Shown: in pieces, positions 35,449 through 46,267 of the stretch | How positions within the stretch are numbered: the stretch's first letter is position 1 | Layout of the letters: the number at the start of each line of letters is the position of its first letter | From: Atkinsonella hypoxylon | Lineage: Eukaryota > Ascomycota > Sordariomycetes > Hypocreales > Clavicipitaceae | Length of the DNA: 64,000 nt | NCBI GenBank assembly: GCA_000729835.1 | Contig: JFHB01000013.1 | Coordinates: 124,001-188,000, forward strand | Direction of reading: 5' to 3' | Translations under genes and position numbers: made by a program | Notes under the pieces: model-generated | What the model was told of the DNA's origin: nothing | The model's input: only the letters and a program-made list of their open reading frames with translations | Databases searched by the model: none

Positions 35449-38400
35449 ATGACATACCGAGGCACGTTGCCTTCGGGGCAACCGGGATTTCCGGGCCAGC
35501 AGCAGCAGCAAGATCACCAGATGTATGGCGGTCAGATGAGCTTCCAGCAGATGCAGTTCCAGCCACAGCAGCAGATGCAAAATCATCCAATGCTGTATGC
35601 GAACGGCTCGGGCGATCAACCTTATGGGCAGCAGCAGCAGCAGCAGCATCAACAGCAGAGTCAATTTCACCAGCAGCAACAACATGACCCATATGCGGCC
35701 AGGCATCGGGAATTTCTGCGCATGCAGATGGTGCCCCAGCAGCAGCAGCAGCAACAATCGCAGCATCATCAACCTATGGCTCGCTACATGGGCGGCAGTG
35801 CTGGCATCTCGTCCCAGAACTACGACTCATATTCCCATCAGCATCAACAGATGCACGTGCGCCACCAGCAGCCTCTGTGGCCGCAGCAGCAGTACTACGC
35901 ACATGCGTCGCCCAGACAACATATGATGGGAATCCAGCAATCTCAGCATATGGTGCAAATGCAGCAGCCTCAGCAGCCTCAGCAGCCTCAGCAACCTCAG
36001 CAACATCAGATGTCGGATCAGACGATGCATGGGATGTACCAAGTGGGACAACAACACATGAGATCGCCTCAGATACACCAGCAGCCGTCGCCGCTGTTGT
36101 CGTCTCAAATGCAATGTAAACCGTCATTGCAAAGCCAAACGAGCCAACGTGCTGCACAGTCACCGATACAGCAACAACTAAAACTACATCAGCAATTTCA
36201 GTCGACTCCACCACCGCCGCAAACGCGACCGTTTTCTAAGAGTCAGACACAGTCACCACAACCATCACGCGCTTATCCGCAGCATCAATATCGACAGCAA
36301 CAAAATCAACTTCATCAAACTCCTCCGCCTCCCATGTCACAACAGCTTCCCCAGGAAACCATGCAAGAGGCTATGCAACAGCCATCTCATTTGCCCCGAT
36401 TCCAATCCGAACCAAAATCCGAACCCGAGCCTGAGCCTGCACCAGAACCAGAATTAGCTCCAGAGCCGGAACCTGAACCTGAACCTGAACCCGTACGAGA
36501 ACCAGAACCAGACCCCTTACCTGATCTACCAATGCCAGAACCGCCACCTGCACCTCCGATACAAGAGCCAATCAACTTTGTCAACCCGCTTGATATTTTC
36601 AATGCACCTCCCCTGCCGCCGTTGCCGCCACTGCCAATGGGAGACTACGGCGGCTGGGGGAAAAAGGATGCAGTGCCAGCTCCAGAGCCGGAGCCGGAGC
36701 CAGAGCTTGCGAAACCAGTTGAAATAATAGAGAACCTGAAAAAGGCTTCAACGGAAGAGTCCATTACAGTAAAGACAGACCTATTTCAAGGGCCCATAAA
36801 GCAAGAGCGATTAACGAAGGAGCCCAAGAAGGAGGTCAAACAAGAGCCGAAATCAGACTCTGTGCGCATCAAATCAAGTCCACAATCGTCTGTCACCAAC
36901 TCTCCTGCACTCTCGACCAGATCACCGAGCATCACGAAGCGGTCGCCGGCCCCGAAGCCGCGTCCTATTCCCACCACTCCACTTATGGTTGCCATTGCGG
37001 AGGAGTGTCTTGCACGGGCTCGCAGCTCGGTACATGATGTGGCTATGTCCCTCGACGCAGAGCTTGTAGATGAATATCAAAGGCTGATTGCGACAACTCT
37101 TTCTTGTTTGGAAGCTGCAATGCAAAATAGCAAGCTTGCACCTCGAGAAGAAGCTCGGCTTCGTATGAGATATGCAGCAATTTTGCAGGAAGAGACAGAA
37201 AACTTGATGGAGGCTGAGACGGCTCTGGCAAAGGGTATCACGCTGTGTGATAAGGTAAGCTGCAAGTAGCAGTTTCTTTCAAGATCGATGCGGACTTGAC
37301 TAACGAACTGTAGCACCGACTCATTGACTTGAAATACTGCATGCTGTATCTAATGTTGAAAGTCCTTTTCCAACGCAACCATAAGGCGGCCTTGAAGGCC
37401 GTCGATGCCCATATTTCAAACTGCGAAGTGTAGGCTAGCATCACTCTTGATATGCTTGAAGGGGAAGGCTAACGATTTGCGCAGATTCAAACACGTCCAG
37501 TGGTACTATGCCTTTCGTCTTCTGAAATCAACATTTTATATGAGTATGGGAAACACGTCTGATGCTGGCGCATTAGAGAATATTCGAGCTGTGCAGAGCG
37601 TAGCCAATCTGAGAGGCGACAGTGCCATGACAGTTTTTGCATCGATATTGGAAGGTCTGGCGCTACTCAAAACGTCCAAGGATAGCAACATTGAGCGTGT
37701 CAGCTCTTGCATTGCGCAAGCAGCCAAATTTCAGTTTGATCCCTCCGTCAAGATCATGCAGTTGGATGTTCTGATGCTCATGCTTGACTTCTCTGCAAGC
37801 CTTCATCACCAAAACCCGGAAACAACGGCCCAGAAGCTACGACTCTTGCAGCAAAGACTCGACGAATGTGAGGAGTGGAATAACATAAAAGCGGACTTCC
37901 AAATTCCTGTCAAGAAGCAGCCGTCCGGTGCCAAAATCGTGAGCGAACAGACGTCGGCCATCATTCGTCCTGGGGGAGAGGCTGATGGCGAATTTGATTT
38001 CGTGGTGATGACTTTCATGACCAAAGTCGAGCTTAGGTCGCTCGTGTATGTATCAATATCATACGACGCTGGGATTGTTGTGGTGTTTAAACTAATTCCG
38101 AGATTTCAGATTTACATTGAGTGGTTTAACAAATATGCACAAGCCTTCTTCACAAGGTCGTCGATCCACGGAATTCTGGCTAGAAGGGCTTAAAATTCTC
38201 GATACATGTACGTTGTCTAATAAGGGGGACCGCGGTCGAATTCTTGGGAACTAACAGAGTCTTGGCTTAGGGGACGGACTGACGGCCGGCATCCCATATG
38301 GGCCTTCCGTTTCGTTATCGACGGCTCTGCAACAGCGGGCCTGGCGAATAGACGCGCAAGCGTATCTTTGTGCGCTTCTTGGCTTCTTGGCAGCCAGTCA

Positions 38401-39106
38401 CTGTCAATGGAACAAGGTAAGGGAGTTTATGTCGAGGCTCGACGGCCTTATCCGGCCTACGTCGCAACCCACGATCGCACTACTCTCGACATACTTGACT
38501 GGAGTGTACAATCAGGGGACCGGCAATCTTCAAGGCGCACTGAAAACTTTTCTCAGCCCCTGCTTCGACCTGCCACAGTCTTCAAGCGGCGTCAAGGCCG
38601 GCCAACGAGAGATTGCCCTGCTTGCAGGGCTAAATCGCCTCTGGATCATGCAGCATCCAAGCTGTAGGAATGACCGAGAGACTCACGAGCTGATTGAGAA
38701 ATTACAGCCGTTTTGCGCAAACCACTGGAACATTGATCTCCGCACAGCATGGCACATCGTAACGGCGGCACTGGAAACCGATCCACCGCAGCAACTCAAC
38801 CAGCAAAAGCAGCACATCCAGGCCGCCATGTCCGGATCCAAGGTGACTAATAATATCCTTGGGGCTGCGGTTACGCTGTGCATCATGCGAAGCCGGTTCT
38901 TTGAGAATGTTATCGGCGAGCAAGCGCTGAAAAGTGCGCGCGCAGCATCAAAGCAAGCACAGAGGAGTGGCAATATGCTCTGGCAAAGCGTGGCGGACGG
39001 CATGCTCGCCCAGTCATATGAGGTCCAAGGGCAACGAGAAGAGGCAGGTCAGGAGTGGCAAAAGGCTACCAAGGAGGCCAGGGATGCATTTGCTGGGAGT
39101 TGGTAA
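35449..39106 (+). CDS. scc4: Cohesin loading factor Scc4/Mau2 with polyglutamine N-terminus
   Basis: Partner of the cohesin loader Scc2/Mis4. Together they load cohesin rings onto chromatin. Five exons, 35449-37254, 37314-37429, 37485-38045, 38110-38207 and 38271-39106, give 1,138 residues. Branch sites GACTAACG and GGCTAACG are clear. Residues 1-~320 are an extreme Gln/His/Met/Pro region from CAG/CAA runs, followed by a (Glu-Pro)n block and proline runs. The conserved TPR-like Scc4 body begins near residue 505 (PLMVAIAEECLARARSS) and continues through AAMQNSKLAPREEARLRMRY, LIDLKYCMLYLMLKVLFQRN, KHVQWYYAFRLLKSTFYM and GLNRLWIMQHPSC to AFAGSW. Animal and yeast Scc4 lack the Gln-rich extension; in filamentous ascomycetes such tails are common. 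Translation is placed at the ATG at 35449, just before the Gln tract. Confidence 0.9.
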
Positions 39107-39760
39107 TGGGACTGGGTTGTGCATTCTTCTGGGCTGTTCCTGCTATGTTTCAAGTACAACATGCTTGAATTTCTAAAGGCGCTGATGATTGCAAATTCCA
39201 ATGTGAACTGTTTTGGTTTTTGGTTTTTTTTTTTTTAAAAAAAAATCTTTCCTTCGGCCCCCAGTCATTCTAAGATTATTTGTTTGAATTTATTGGTTGC
39301 ATGGCGGGAGAGTCTGCGGGATTCATCATTGAGGTTGACGTATCCCCTCTCCTCCTTTATTTTTTCTCCTTTTCCCTACCCTTTGCTTTTTTTATTGGCG
39401 CTGGCCGTGAACCGAATACCATCTGGATTCCTGTATAAACTTACTTTCTTTCTTTCGGGAATATCGATTCGACATACCGGGCAAGGGAAGTGGAGGGGGA
39501 TGGATCATGACGCGTATGATATCAATGGCCTTTTGACATCTTTTATTTTGGGGAAGTACATCCCTTCTGTCAATTTTTAGCATTAAAGAACGGGGGTATC
39601 TTGAATCCTAATATGCCTGTATCCATACAAGCCTTTGATAGGGCATGCCAATCGAGGCCGCTAATATGACATGTTGGTTTTGAGTGTACACAATTCGTTT
39701 CTCACTTGGCCCCTTTGAATAAGTGATTCTTGCTTCACCCCTTCATTTTTTGTCTCGTCA
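39107..39760. other. Convergent 3' region
   Basis: Between the scc4 stop and the SF3b4 stop. A T run followed by an A run at about 39226-39246 could form an AT hairpin. No gene seen. Confidence 0.5.
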
Positions 39761-41061
39761 TCATCTCCGTCCGAAGCCAGGAGGAGGCTGAAATCCCGGC
39801 GGTGGCATGAACCCTGGGGGCGAAGCGGCAGGAGCACCGGGGGGAGCAGCTGGAAATCCGGGAGGTGGTGCAACGGGATAGACCTGAGGATTCGGAGACC
39901 CCGAGGGCGGTCGGAAGGCGCCGGGGTGGAAGTCTGCGGGATTGGTGTAGTTTTGCCCCTGGGGAGGACGGGCTGGGAGGCCTGAGGGAGGCGGAGGGAG
40001 GGCAACTGGGACGCGGGCCTGAGGAGCGGCATTGTATGGTGATGGGCCGCGGTGCGGAGGAGCGAATCCCACAGGGGCTGGGAGGTGGTGGCCCAGCGCG
40101 GCAGGAGGAGGAATGCCATGCGCACCAACTGGAGGGATCGGCATGGCACCAGGCCGTGCTGAAGGATCAAAGCCTGCAGGCATAGGCGGAGGCGGAACCG
40201 GTTGGTGAGGAAGAGGATGCTGTGCCGCTTGCGTCTGTCCCGCAGCTTGCGACGGCGTCGGCGTCTGCGTCTGCTTCTGTGTCTGCGATTGCGCCTGCTG
40301 CTGCTGCACAAAAGCCGGCAATGCCTGACCCTCAGGCACAATATTTCTCTTCTTGGCCTGCTTGGCCAACTCCCTCTCCGCCTCGTCACCATGCCTCTCC
40401 CCCTTCCCATCCTTCTTAAAAGCATACTGCACGCTAATCTCCTTGCTAAGCATGTACTGCCCGTCCAGCGTCGCAACAGCCGCATCGCTGCTCTCAAAGT
40501 CCCCAAAGCTGACGAAGCCAAAGCCCTTGCTGCCCCCGGCCTCGTCGCGCGCAACCTTGGGTATGCTGAGCAGCGGCCCGAACCGCGAGAAGGTATCATA
40601 CAGCAGCTTCTCGTCGACCATGGGGTCAAGGTTGCCGACGAAGAGCTCGGCGCCGATGTCAGCGCCCTTTTGCTTGTCGGCCGAGGCCTTGTTCACGCGG
40701 AGCGACTTGCCGAAGAGCTTGATGCCGTTCATCACATTGGCGGCGTATTCGGCGTCGGAGGGGGTGCGGAACTCGACGAAGCCGAAGCCCTGATGGGTCT
40801 GGGTGACGCGGTCGCGCGGCATGTGGATGTTGTGGATTGGGCCCATTTGGAGCATGATTTCGTAGATGGTGGAGGGGGTGGCGCGCTCGTCGATGTTGCC
40901 TATGTAGACTGTTGCGTCTTTGTCTTGTTCCCTTTTATTTTTATTTTTTTTCCGTCGTGGAAGCGGTTAGTTATGGCGGGGACTTTTTTTTCTTTTTTTC
41001 AATTTTTTTTTTTTGGGTTTCTGGGTTGAGATGGTGCGTACCAATGCCTGTTTTGGGCCAT
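39761..41061 (-). CDS. SF3B4: Splicing factor 3b subunit 4 (SAP49/Hsh49), two RRMs
   Basis: Component of the U2 snRNP SF3b complex that helps anchor U2 near the branch site. Exons 41061-41042 and 40931-39761 give 396 residues. The first exon is only 20 nt (MAQNRHW). The intron has a GTACGC donor, an ATAACTAACC branch and long A-rich stretches, and joins to EQDKDATVYIGNIDERATPS, the characteristic SF3b4 start. RRM1 spans about residues 10-90 (VYIGNI and GFGFVEF). RRM2 spans about 100-180 (LFVGNLDPMVDEKLLYDTF and GFGFVSFGDF). The rest is Gln-rich and then Pro/Gly-rich (PPGFQPPPGFGRR at the end), as in human and fungal orthologues. Confidence 0.94.
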
Positions 41062-41433
41062 TGTGGCGAGATGAGCGGTCGCGCTCTTTTGTTTGAAATG
41101 AATCGGTGCGGGAGGTCGGATTGCAATGTTGGGTTGTCAACGGTGTAGGGACTGGACGTGAGGGGGTCGTGTTGTGTGAGCCGATTTATTTGTATGCAGT
41201 CAGATTGGGTGGATTGTTGGATTTAGCCGGCGATAATCCGCACTGCACTGCACTTTGGAGCTTTTATTATTTTTTTTATGCCCCACTTTTTTGGATGTGA
41301 TGCAAAGTGCTTCCTAGAGCCGAGCTTCCTGATCTTGCATACCATCGATCGAGTTCTGTTATCTGCTCGCTGGCGCGTCTACGATTCCCATCGGTCGTTC
41401 AACCATATCGAATCCCTACGCCGATCCTGCACC
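41062..41433. promoter_or_regulatory. Short divergent promoter region, SF3b4 and tom7
   Basis: 372 bp separate the start codons of the two divergent housekeeping genes, so they probably share a bidirectional promoter. T-rich at 41266-41278. No individual factor site can be named with confidence. Confidence 0.4.
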
Positions 41434-41796
41434 ATGTTTGCCCTTTCCGAGGAGTCCAAGGTTCGTCGTGGCTATTGTGGGCATGGGCAAATGCTAATTC
41501 TGAATAGGAGCGCATCGCCAAGCTCATTGATGCGTCTCGCGTCGCTATCCATTAGTAGGTTTTTCACACAAGTCTGCCGTGATTCATGCCCCTGCTAACC
41601 GCACAGTGGCTATCTTCCTCTGATTCTCTATCTCGGTACGACTCGATCTCGCGAGACCTCCGCCGTTGTAACTAATCGTGAACAGGCTACACCCGCAGCG
41701 ACCCTCGTCCTTCCTTCATTCGGTACGCATTGACTCGCCTGGATGTGAGAATGTCGAAATGCTAATCATGTTAGACTGTTGTCGCCCCTTTCGTAA
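41434..41796 (+). CDS. tom7: Tom7, small subunit of the mitochondrial outer-membrane translocase
   Basis: A 53-residue protein spread over five tiny exons: 41434-41460, 41508-41554, 41607-41635, 41686-41722 and 41775-41796 (27, 47, 29, 37 and 22 nt). Introns are 46-52 nt with TGCTAATTC, TGCTAACC, ACTAATC and GCTAATC branch sites and TAG/CAG acceptors. The assembled protein carries EESKERIAK, HYGYLPLILYLGY, then RPSFIRLLSPLS. This follows the yeast Tom7 pattern (ESKERISK, a HYG-WxPFVLYLG membrane helix, RPNF and LLSPLP at the end). Tom7 tunes assembly of the TOM complex that imports mitochondrial precursors. No single open frame reveals this gene. It was found by splicing, so the exon edges rest on consensus sites and family match. 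Confidence 0.9.
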
Positions 41797-42257
41797 ATCT
41801 GCCTTTGCTCGGAACAAATGTATGACTAGACGGGTTTACCCAGGGCGTACAAGGCTGGGACTGCTTGAAGGGGATATGTCGCTTGGCTTTCGAAGAAGAA
41901 GAAAAAAAAAATTTTAACGCATTTGTTGGAGTACGCACGTAGTTGCGTCCTGTATCATGGAAGAGCGAAGAGCTCGCAGTCCATGTTTTGGGGGTTAAGA
42001 TGTTCCCGGACTGGATTGTCGGTCTGTGTTAGTGTACCATAATAGGATGACCGCTCAGGAGTAACGTTGGCAGCATTTGCACGTATAGAGAGAGTGCTTG
42101 ACTTTGTGAATAATTGCATGCGGGTGACGTGCTCTTCATTTTGCTGGCCCCTTGGCGGGCGATCCACTGACGTCGCTCCGTCTCGCTCCGTCTCGCTCCA
42201 TCTCGCTCCATCTCGCTCCATCTCGTTCCATTTCCCTACTGATGTTGTCCTCGCCCC
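41797..42257. other. Intergenic with 10-bp tandem repeat before the carrier gene
   Basis: Tandem-oriented spacer. An A-rich purine tract lies at 41898-41911, and a TCTCGCTCCA array ends about 27 bp before the carrier start codon. No gene seen. Confidence 0.5.
42171..42230. repeat. Six-copy 10-bp TCTCGCTCCA repeat in a 5' leader
   Basis: Six near-identical 10-bp pyrimidine-rich units (final base of the unit A or G). They lie just upstream of the ATG at 42258, so they are probably in the promoter or 5' untranslated region of the mitochondrial carrier. Confidence 0.85.
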
Positions 42258-43331
42258 ATGGCTGATCCTTTCCCCCAGTCCGACAATGTAGCAAATGGCG
42301 CTCCCCAAACCACGACCTCCATGCCAGATCATCGCCATGGGGGAATCTCTCCCGCTCTTGTTGAGTCCATCGCCGGCTTGAGCGCCGGTGTGGTGGCCAC
42401 GCTGGTCGTACACCCCCTGGACATCGTCAAGACTCGCATGCAAAGTAAACGAAACCTCTTGGCCGTCTCGCCGTCCAAAGCTCTCTATATAAATCTACGA
42501 GAACGCTGACAGTTTGATTGTCCAGTCTACCGCAGCGCAGGACCGTCCTCCCCCGCTCCAACGACGGTCGCCATTCTCCGCTCACTCACGTCGAACAACC
42601 AGCCCGTCATGTCGTCCCTATATCGTGGCCTCACGCCCAATCTCCTGGGAAACGCCGCGTCGTGGGCATCCTTCTTCTTCTTCAAATCCCGCTTCGAGAA
42701 GCTCATCTCACGACAGGACCACCGGCCCTCCCCCGCAGAATACTTCCTCGCGAGCGCCCTCGCCGGTGCAACGACCTCGGTCCTCACCAATCCCCTATGG
42801 GTTCTCAAGACGCGCATGCTCTCCTCTGACAAGGGGTCCGCAGGCGCGTACCCCTCCATGCTGGCTGGTGCGCGTGCCGTCCTGCAGACCGAAGGGCCGA
42901 GGGGCTTCTATCGAGGCCTGGCCGTTTCGCTGCTCGGCGTCTCCCACGGCGCCGTGCAGTTTGCCGTGTACGAGCCTGCCAAGAGGATGTACTTGCACGA
43001 GCGACGGGGCCAGATGGGCTCTGGCAACGGGCAGGATGGTGCCAAGATGACGAATGAAGCCACGCTCGTGATATCCAGCGTGGCCAAGCTTGTGGCTGGC
43101 GCCGTGACGTACCCGTACCAGGTCTTGAGGAGCAGGATGCAGAGTTATAGGGCAGATGAGCGCTTTGGTCGGGGCGTTGCCGGTGTGGTGGCGCGGATTT
43201 GGAGAGAGGAGGGTGTTGTTGGGTTCTACAGAGGCTTGGTGCCGGGCGTGGTGAGGGTCATGCCGGCGACGTGGGTGACATTTTTGGTTTATGAGAATGT
43301 CAAATATTACTTGCCGCGATGGGCTGCGTAG
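42258..43331 (+). CDS. flx1: Mitochondrial carrier, FAD/folate type (Flx1/SLC25A32)
   Basis: Inner-membrane carrier that moves FAD or folate between cytosol and mitochondrion. Exons 42258-42444 and 42526-43331 give 330 residues. The intron has a GTAAAC donor, GCTGAC branch and CCAG acceptor. Three carrier repeats are visible. Repeat 1 has PLDIVKTRMQ, repeat 2 NPLWVLKTRM and repeat 3 YPYQVLRSRMQSY. The Trp in the second signature and the YPYQ third signature are typical of the folate/FAD/pyrimidine-nucleotide branch. Other marks are LYRGLTPNLLGNAASW, GFYRGLAVSLLGVSHGAVQF and GFYRGLVPGVVRVMPATW. Between FAD and folate I favour the yeast Flx1 type, but substrate cannot be fixed from sequence. 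Confidence 0.85.
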
Positions 43332-43753
43332 CATTTCATGGAGTGTGGGCTATCTCTGTCCTGCTTTGCTTGTCTGACTATTTGTCCCCATCACCTGTGA
43401 TAGCTTGTGAACATGAACGTGGCTGAGAGTTTTCCAAGACGAGTTAAGTTGGGCATCTTCACATCTTCCTGTCTAACCACGTGCTAAATGGCTCTCGTCT
43501 ATCCAGCCTGAATCTAGCATGTATAAAGCCGTCTGGTGCAAGTTGAACGCGCAAAGCAACAACCCAACCCAGTTGCACAAGGTCACCATCACTTGTGGAT
43601 ACGCAGCGCATCAACAAAGCGAAGCTTGTTTCTGTTTTCCAAGTTGCACTCTCACCTACAGCATCCGCATCCGCATCCGCACTCGCTTTGCTTTCCGCTT
43701 GACCCCCAAAACCACGCTCATCTGATGTAGACCCCGTGCGGTTCCTTTCCTCA
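43332..43753. other. Intergenic between carrier and kinase-like gene
   Basis: 3' end of the carrier gene and promoter/leader of the next gene. A short (CATCCG)n-like run lies at 43661-43680. No gene seen. Confidence 0.5.
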
Positions 43754-44707
43754 ATGAGCACCGTCATCGTGAAGCTCGGTGGTGCCGCCATCACGGACAA
43801 GTCTGCAGCCGACACACTGTCATCAAACCTGGACAACCTAGCAGATGGAATCGCCCAGGCCTACAAGACTTATTTCCTCCCCCATGGCCATGGCAAGAAC
43901 CTGGTTTTGATTCATGGGGCAGGCAGTTTCGGCCACCCCCCCGCGAAAAGATACAACGTCAAGGCCGGCTGGCTACAAGCAACGCACGCGGAGGCGGCGG
44001 CGCGACAGAAGCAGCAACAGCAGGATGCTACCAAGTTTGGCATGGCAGTGACGCGTCAGCGCGTGCTGGACTTGCACCATCATGTCCTGCAGCGGCTGCA
44101 GGACCGAGGGCAATTGCCCGTTTTATCCGTGTCGACCTATGACACTGTCGAGACGGACGAGGGCGCCTTGACGCAGGCATCGAGGCGCGCACTGACAGCC
44201 CGTGTGGAACGTCTCCTGTCGCAAGGGTTCATCCCTTTGCTCTTCGGCGATGCTGTCTTTGATCGGGCGTGGGGGGCTACCATTCTCTCTGGCGACGCGC
44301 TGATGCACACGTTGGCCACGCAGCTGGGGGGCGTGCAGCGGTGCGTGTTCGTCACGGACGTGGCGGGGATATACACCAAGGACCCTAAACGATATGCTGA
44401 TGCGACGCTGATACGTGAGTTGCTTTGTAGCGTGGAGGAAAGGGTGGGCGAGGACGAGGACGAGGACAAGGACGAGGACGACGCGTTGGCGGGTGTGGAT
44501 GATGTAACGGGGGGGATGGGCAGTAAGTGGAAGTGGACGAGGCGTACGATGGCCGAGGCACCGCAGATGAAAAGCTTCATTATTTGTCAGGTTGGTGATG
44601 CGAATCGAGCCATGGCTGTGGCTAGTGGAAGTTCTATCGGACGTGATCTTGACGGGGAGGACACTTGTGATTGGACAACGATTCGTCACTTCACTAGATG
44701 CTCGTAG
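43754..44707 (+). CDS. ipk: Amino-acid-kinase-fold protein, isopentenyl phosphate kinase-like
   Basis: Predicted to phosphorylate isopentenyl phosphate to isopentenyl diphosphate with ATP, feeding isoprenoid synthesis. Intronless, 317 residues from the ATG at 43754. Family marks are IVKLGGAAITDK at residues 4-15 (phosphate-binding Gly-rich loop with Lys), LIHGAGSFGHPPAKRY (the GAGSFGH with the His that marks IPKs from other amino-acid kinases), PVLSVSTYDTV, PLLFGDAVFD, ILSGDALMHTLATQL, CVFVTDVAGIYTKDPKR, and DDVTGGMGSKW near residue 255. An acidic insertion (GEDEDEDKDEDD) sits before that last motif. The call rests on this ordered motif set. Glutamate 5-kinase or aspartokinase do not carry the His-containing loop. 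The biological role in a fungus that also makes IDP from mevalonate is unproved. Confidence 0.82.
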   Translation: MSTVIVKLGGAAITDKSAADTLSSNLDNLADGIAQAYKTYFLPHGHGKNLVLIHGAGSFGHPPAKRYNVKAGWLQATHAEAAARQKQQQQDATKFGMAVTRQRVLDLHHHVLQRLQDRGQLPVLSVSTYDTVETDEGALTQASRRALTARVERLLSQGFIPLLFGDAVFDRAWGATILSGDALMHTLATQLGGVQRCVFVTDVAGIYTKDPKRYADATLIRELLCSVEERVGEDEDEDKDEDDALAGVDDVTGGMGSKWKWTRRTMAEAPQMKSFIICQVGDANRAMAVASGSSIGRDLDGEDTCDWTTIRHFTRCS

Positions 44708-46267
44708 TTGAGGGTTTTGATGAGCTGGGTAACTGTAGGATGGCGATCTTGGGCAAAATTTAACCGCTCGAATAGAACAAACATGCCCATATTCTCTTAT
44801 ATGTAAGCACCCAGCCTCTTCAACTTAACACGTAGCCATTGTCTTCCAAAACCATTGAGCCAAGAAATTGTTGAAGCCTTGTCTCACCACAGTATGGCTA
44901 GAGTACCCTACTAGACGAGCACTTCCGTCACAGAGCAGCAAGAGCTTTTTTTTATCCATCACAGCTTTGTCCCGATATGAATCAGCTCGGCCGCTCTCTG
45001 GGAAAACTGCGTATAGAGTCGACATGGTATGCGAAGAGGTTTGGAAGGGGGCAGGATGCCTGCATCCACGACACCAAGATTCGTCATATCATCGACCCTG
45101 CACATCCAGCGTGAATGGGGACCACAATTCCCGCGCTCGAGCCTTTGCCCATGAGATTTCCTTTCTAGAAACCAAGTCCGATGCGCAGTGGAAGACCTAC
45201 CTACGGCCCAGATGTTGGACGGGGAATGAGCGCATGAGGAACCAAGTAAGAAGCGCAAGATGACGTCAATTAAATACATAACGCACTATCTGCGGCTCGA
45301 CTACAAGAACATGCATCTCGGCTGGATGAATTTGGGTGTATCAAGCTGGCGATTTCCTCTTGCTTATGCTTACGCATCCTGCTGCACAAGGCGAGAGACA
45401 TTGCGGAACTAACAAATACGGTTGTACGGAGTATTAGCACCCGCTTGGCAAACGTCATGTTCCTTAGACCCACCTTTGGCTTTATTTATAATTATAACTA
45501 ACTAACTACCCGGTGATAATTCCCCGCTTGCCGCTGCCTAGTTTGGACTAGTCACTGGTGGCTTAACCGCCCCAGAACGCATAACCTCTGCATTTTTTCT
45601 TTCTACCTAATTAGGGTTGGAGTGAAGCCTGTAGTATTAATATGCAATCATATTAGGCTCAAAATGACTCACAACTATGTGTTGCTTTGCGTGTTGTCTC
45701 TGGCTTGGTCTGTATCAACATAGGGTGACAGAATCCGTCTTCGCCAACCACGTAAGACCGTAGATGCATTGCAATATGTCCGGCAGTCTCAATCTGTTAG
45801 TCCTAGTCATTCATCAGTACGTTAGAGATGAATAGCCTCAAAGCATATCAAGTCTGGACCTACCATTGATACAACAAGATCAACGGCAATCCTGAGCCTC
45901 GCGTCATTAAGCGTGCGGCGAAAGCCAAGGGCTGGTTCGGTATTATAAGCAAATCGGGTTCAAGTGCGTTGGTGATTTGTGCTGCCCGGAAAGCATCCAA
46001 GGCCGCGGAACGGCAAAATATTCAAGCTTGAGCTCTAAGTTTGATGACATACAAACGTTCTGTCCAACCGTTGAAACAAATCTGAGCGCTCGTAAACTCA
46101 CATTGAGATAGATTACATTGTATTGCATTCTGAACCAAAAACGAACAAAGACAAGCTTTTCCTTAATATTTCCTTATATTGACAAGTATTGATGAAATCC
46201 TACATAGAACCGCAAGCAGGCGCGTAGATAATAATACAGCCTGTCTTTTCGCAAGATTCTATTGACT
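44708..46267. other. Long convergent intergenic region
   Basis: About 1.56 kb between two converging genes. It becomes AT-rich toward about 45470-46250. Short open frames show no domain signal, and I could not recognise a tRNA or transposon. Confidence 0.5.

Noticed and set aside
35774..36214. Ala/Val-rich and Leu-rich frames opposite scc4
   Set aside because: Antisense of CAG/CAA glutamine tracts gives Leu/Ala/Val runs; not independent genes.
39661..40629. 322-codon reverse frame, Arg-rich
   Set aside because: Shifted-frame shadow of the SF3b4 gene.
40202..41029. 275-codon forward open frame rich in Arg and Leu
   Set aside because: It is the antisense of SF3b4 RRM and Pro-rich coding sequence; the reverse strand carries clear RRMs.
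44123..44689. 188-codon reverse open frame
   Set aside because: Antisense of the IPK-like gene; the forward strand has the ordered kinase motifs.
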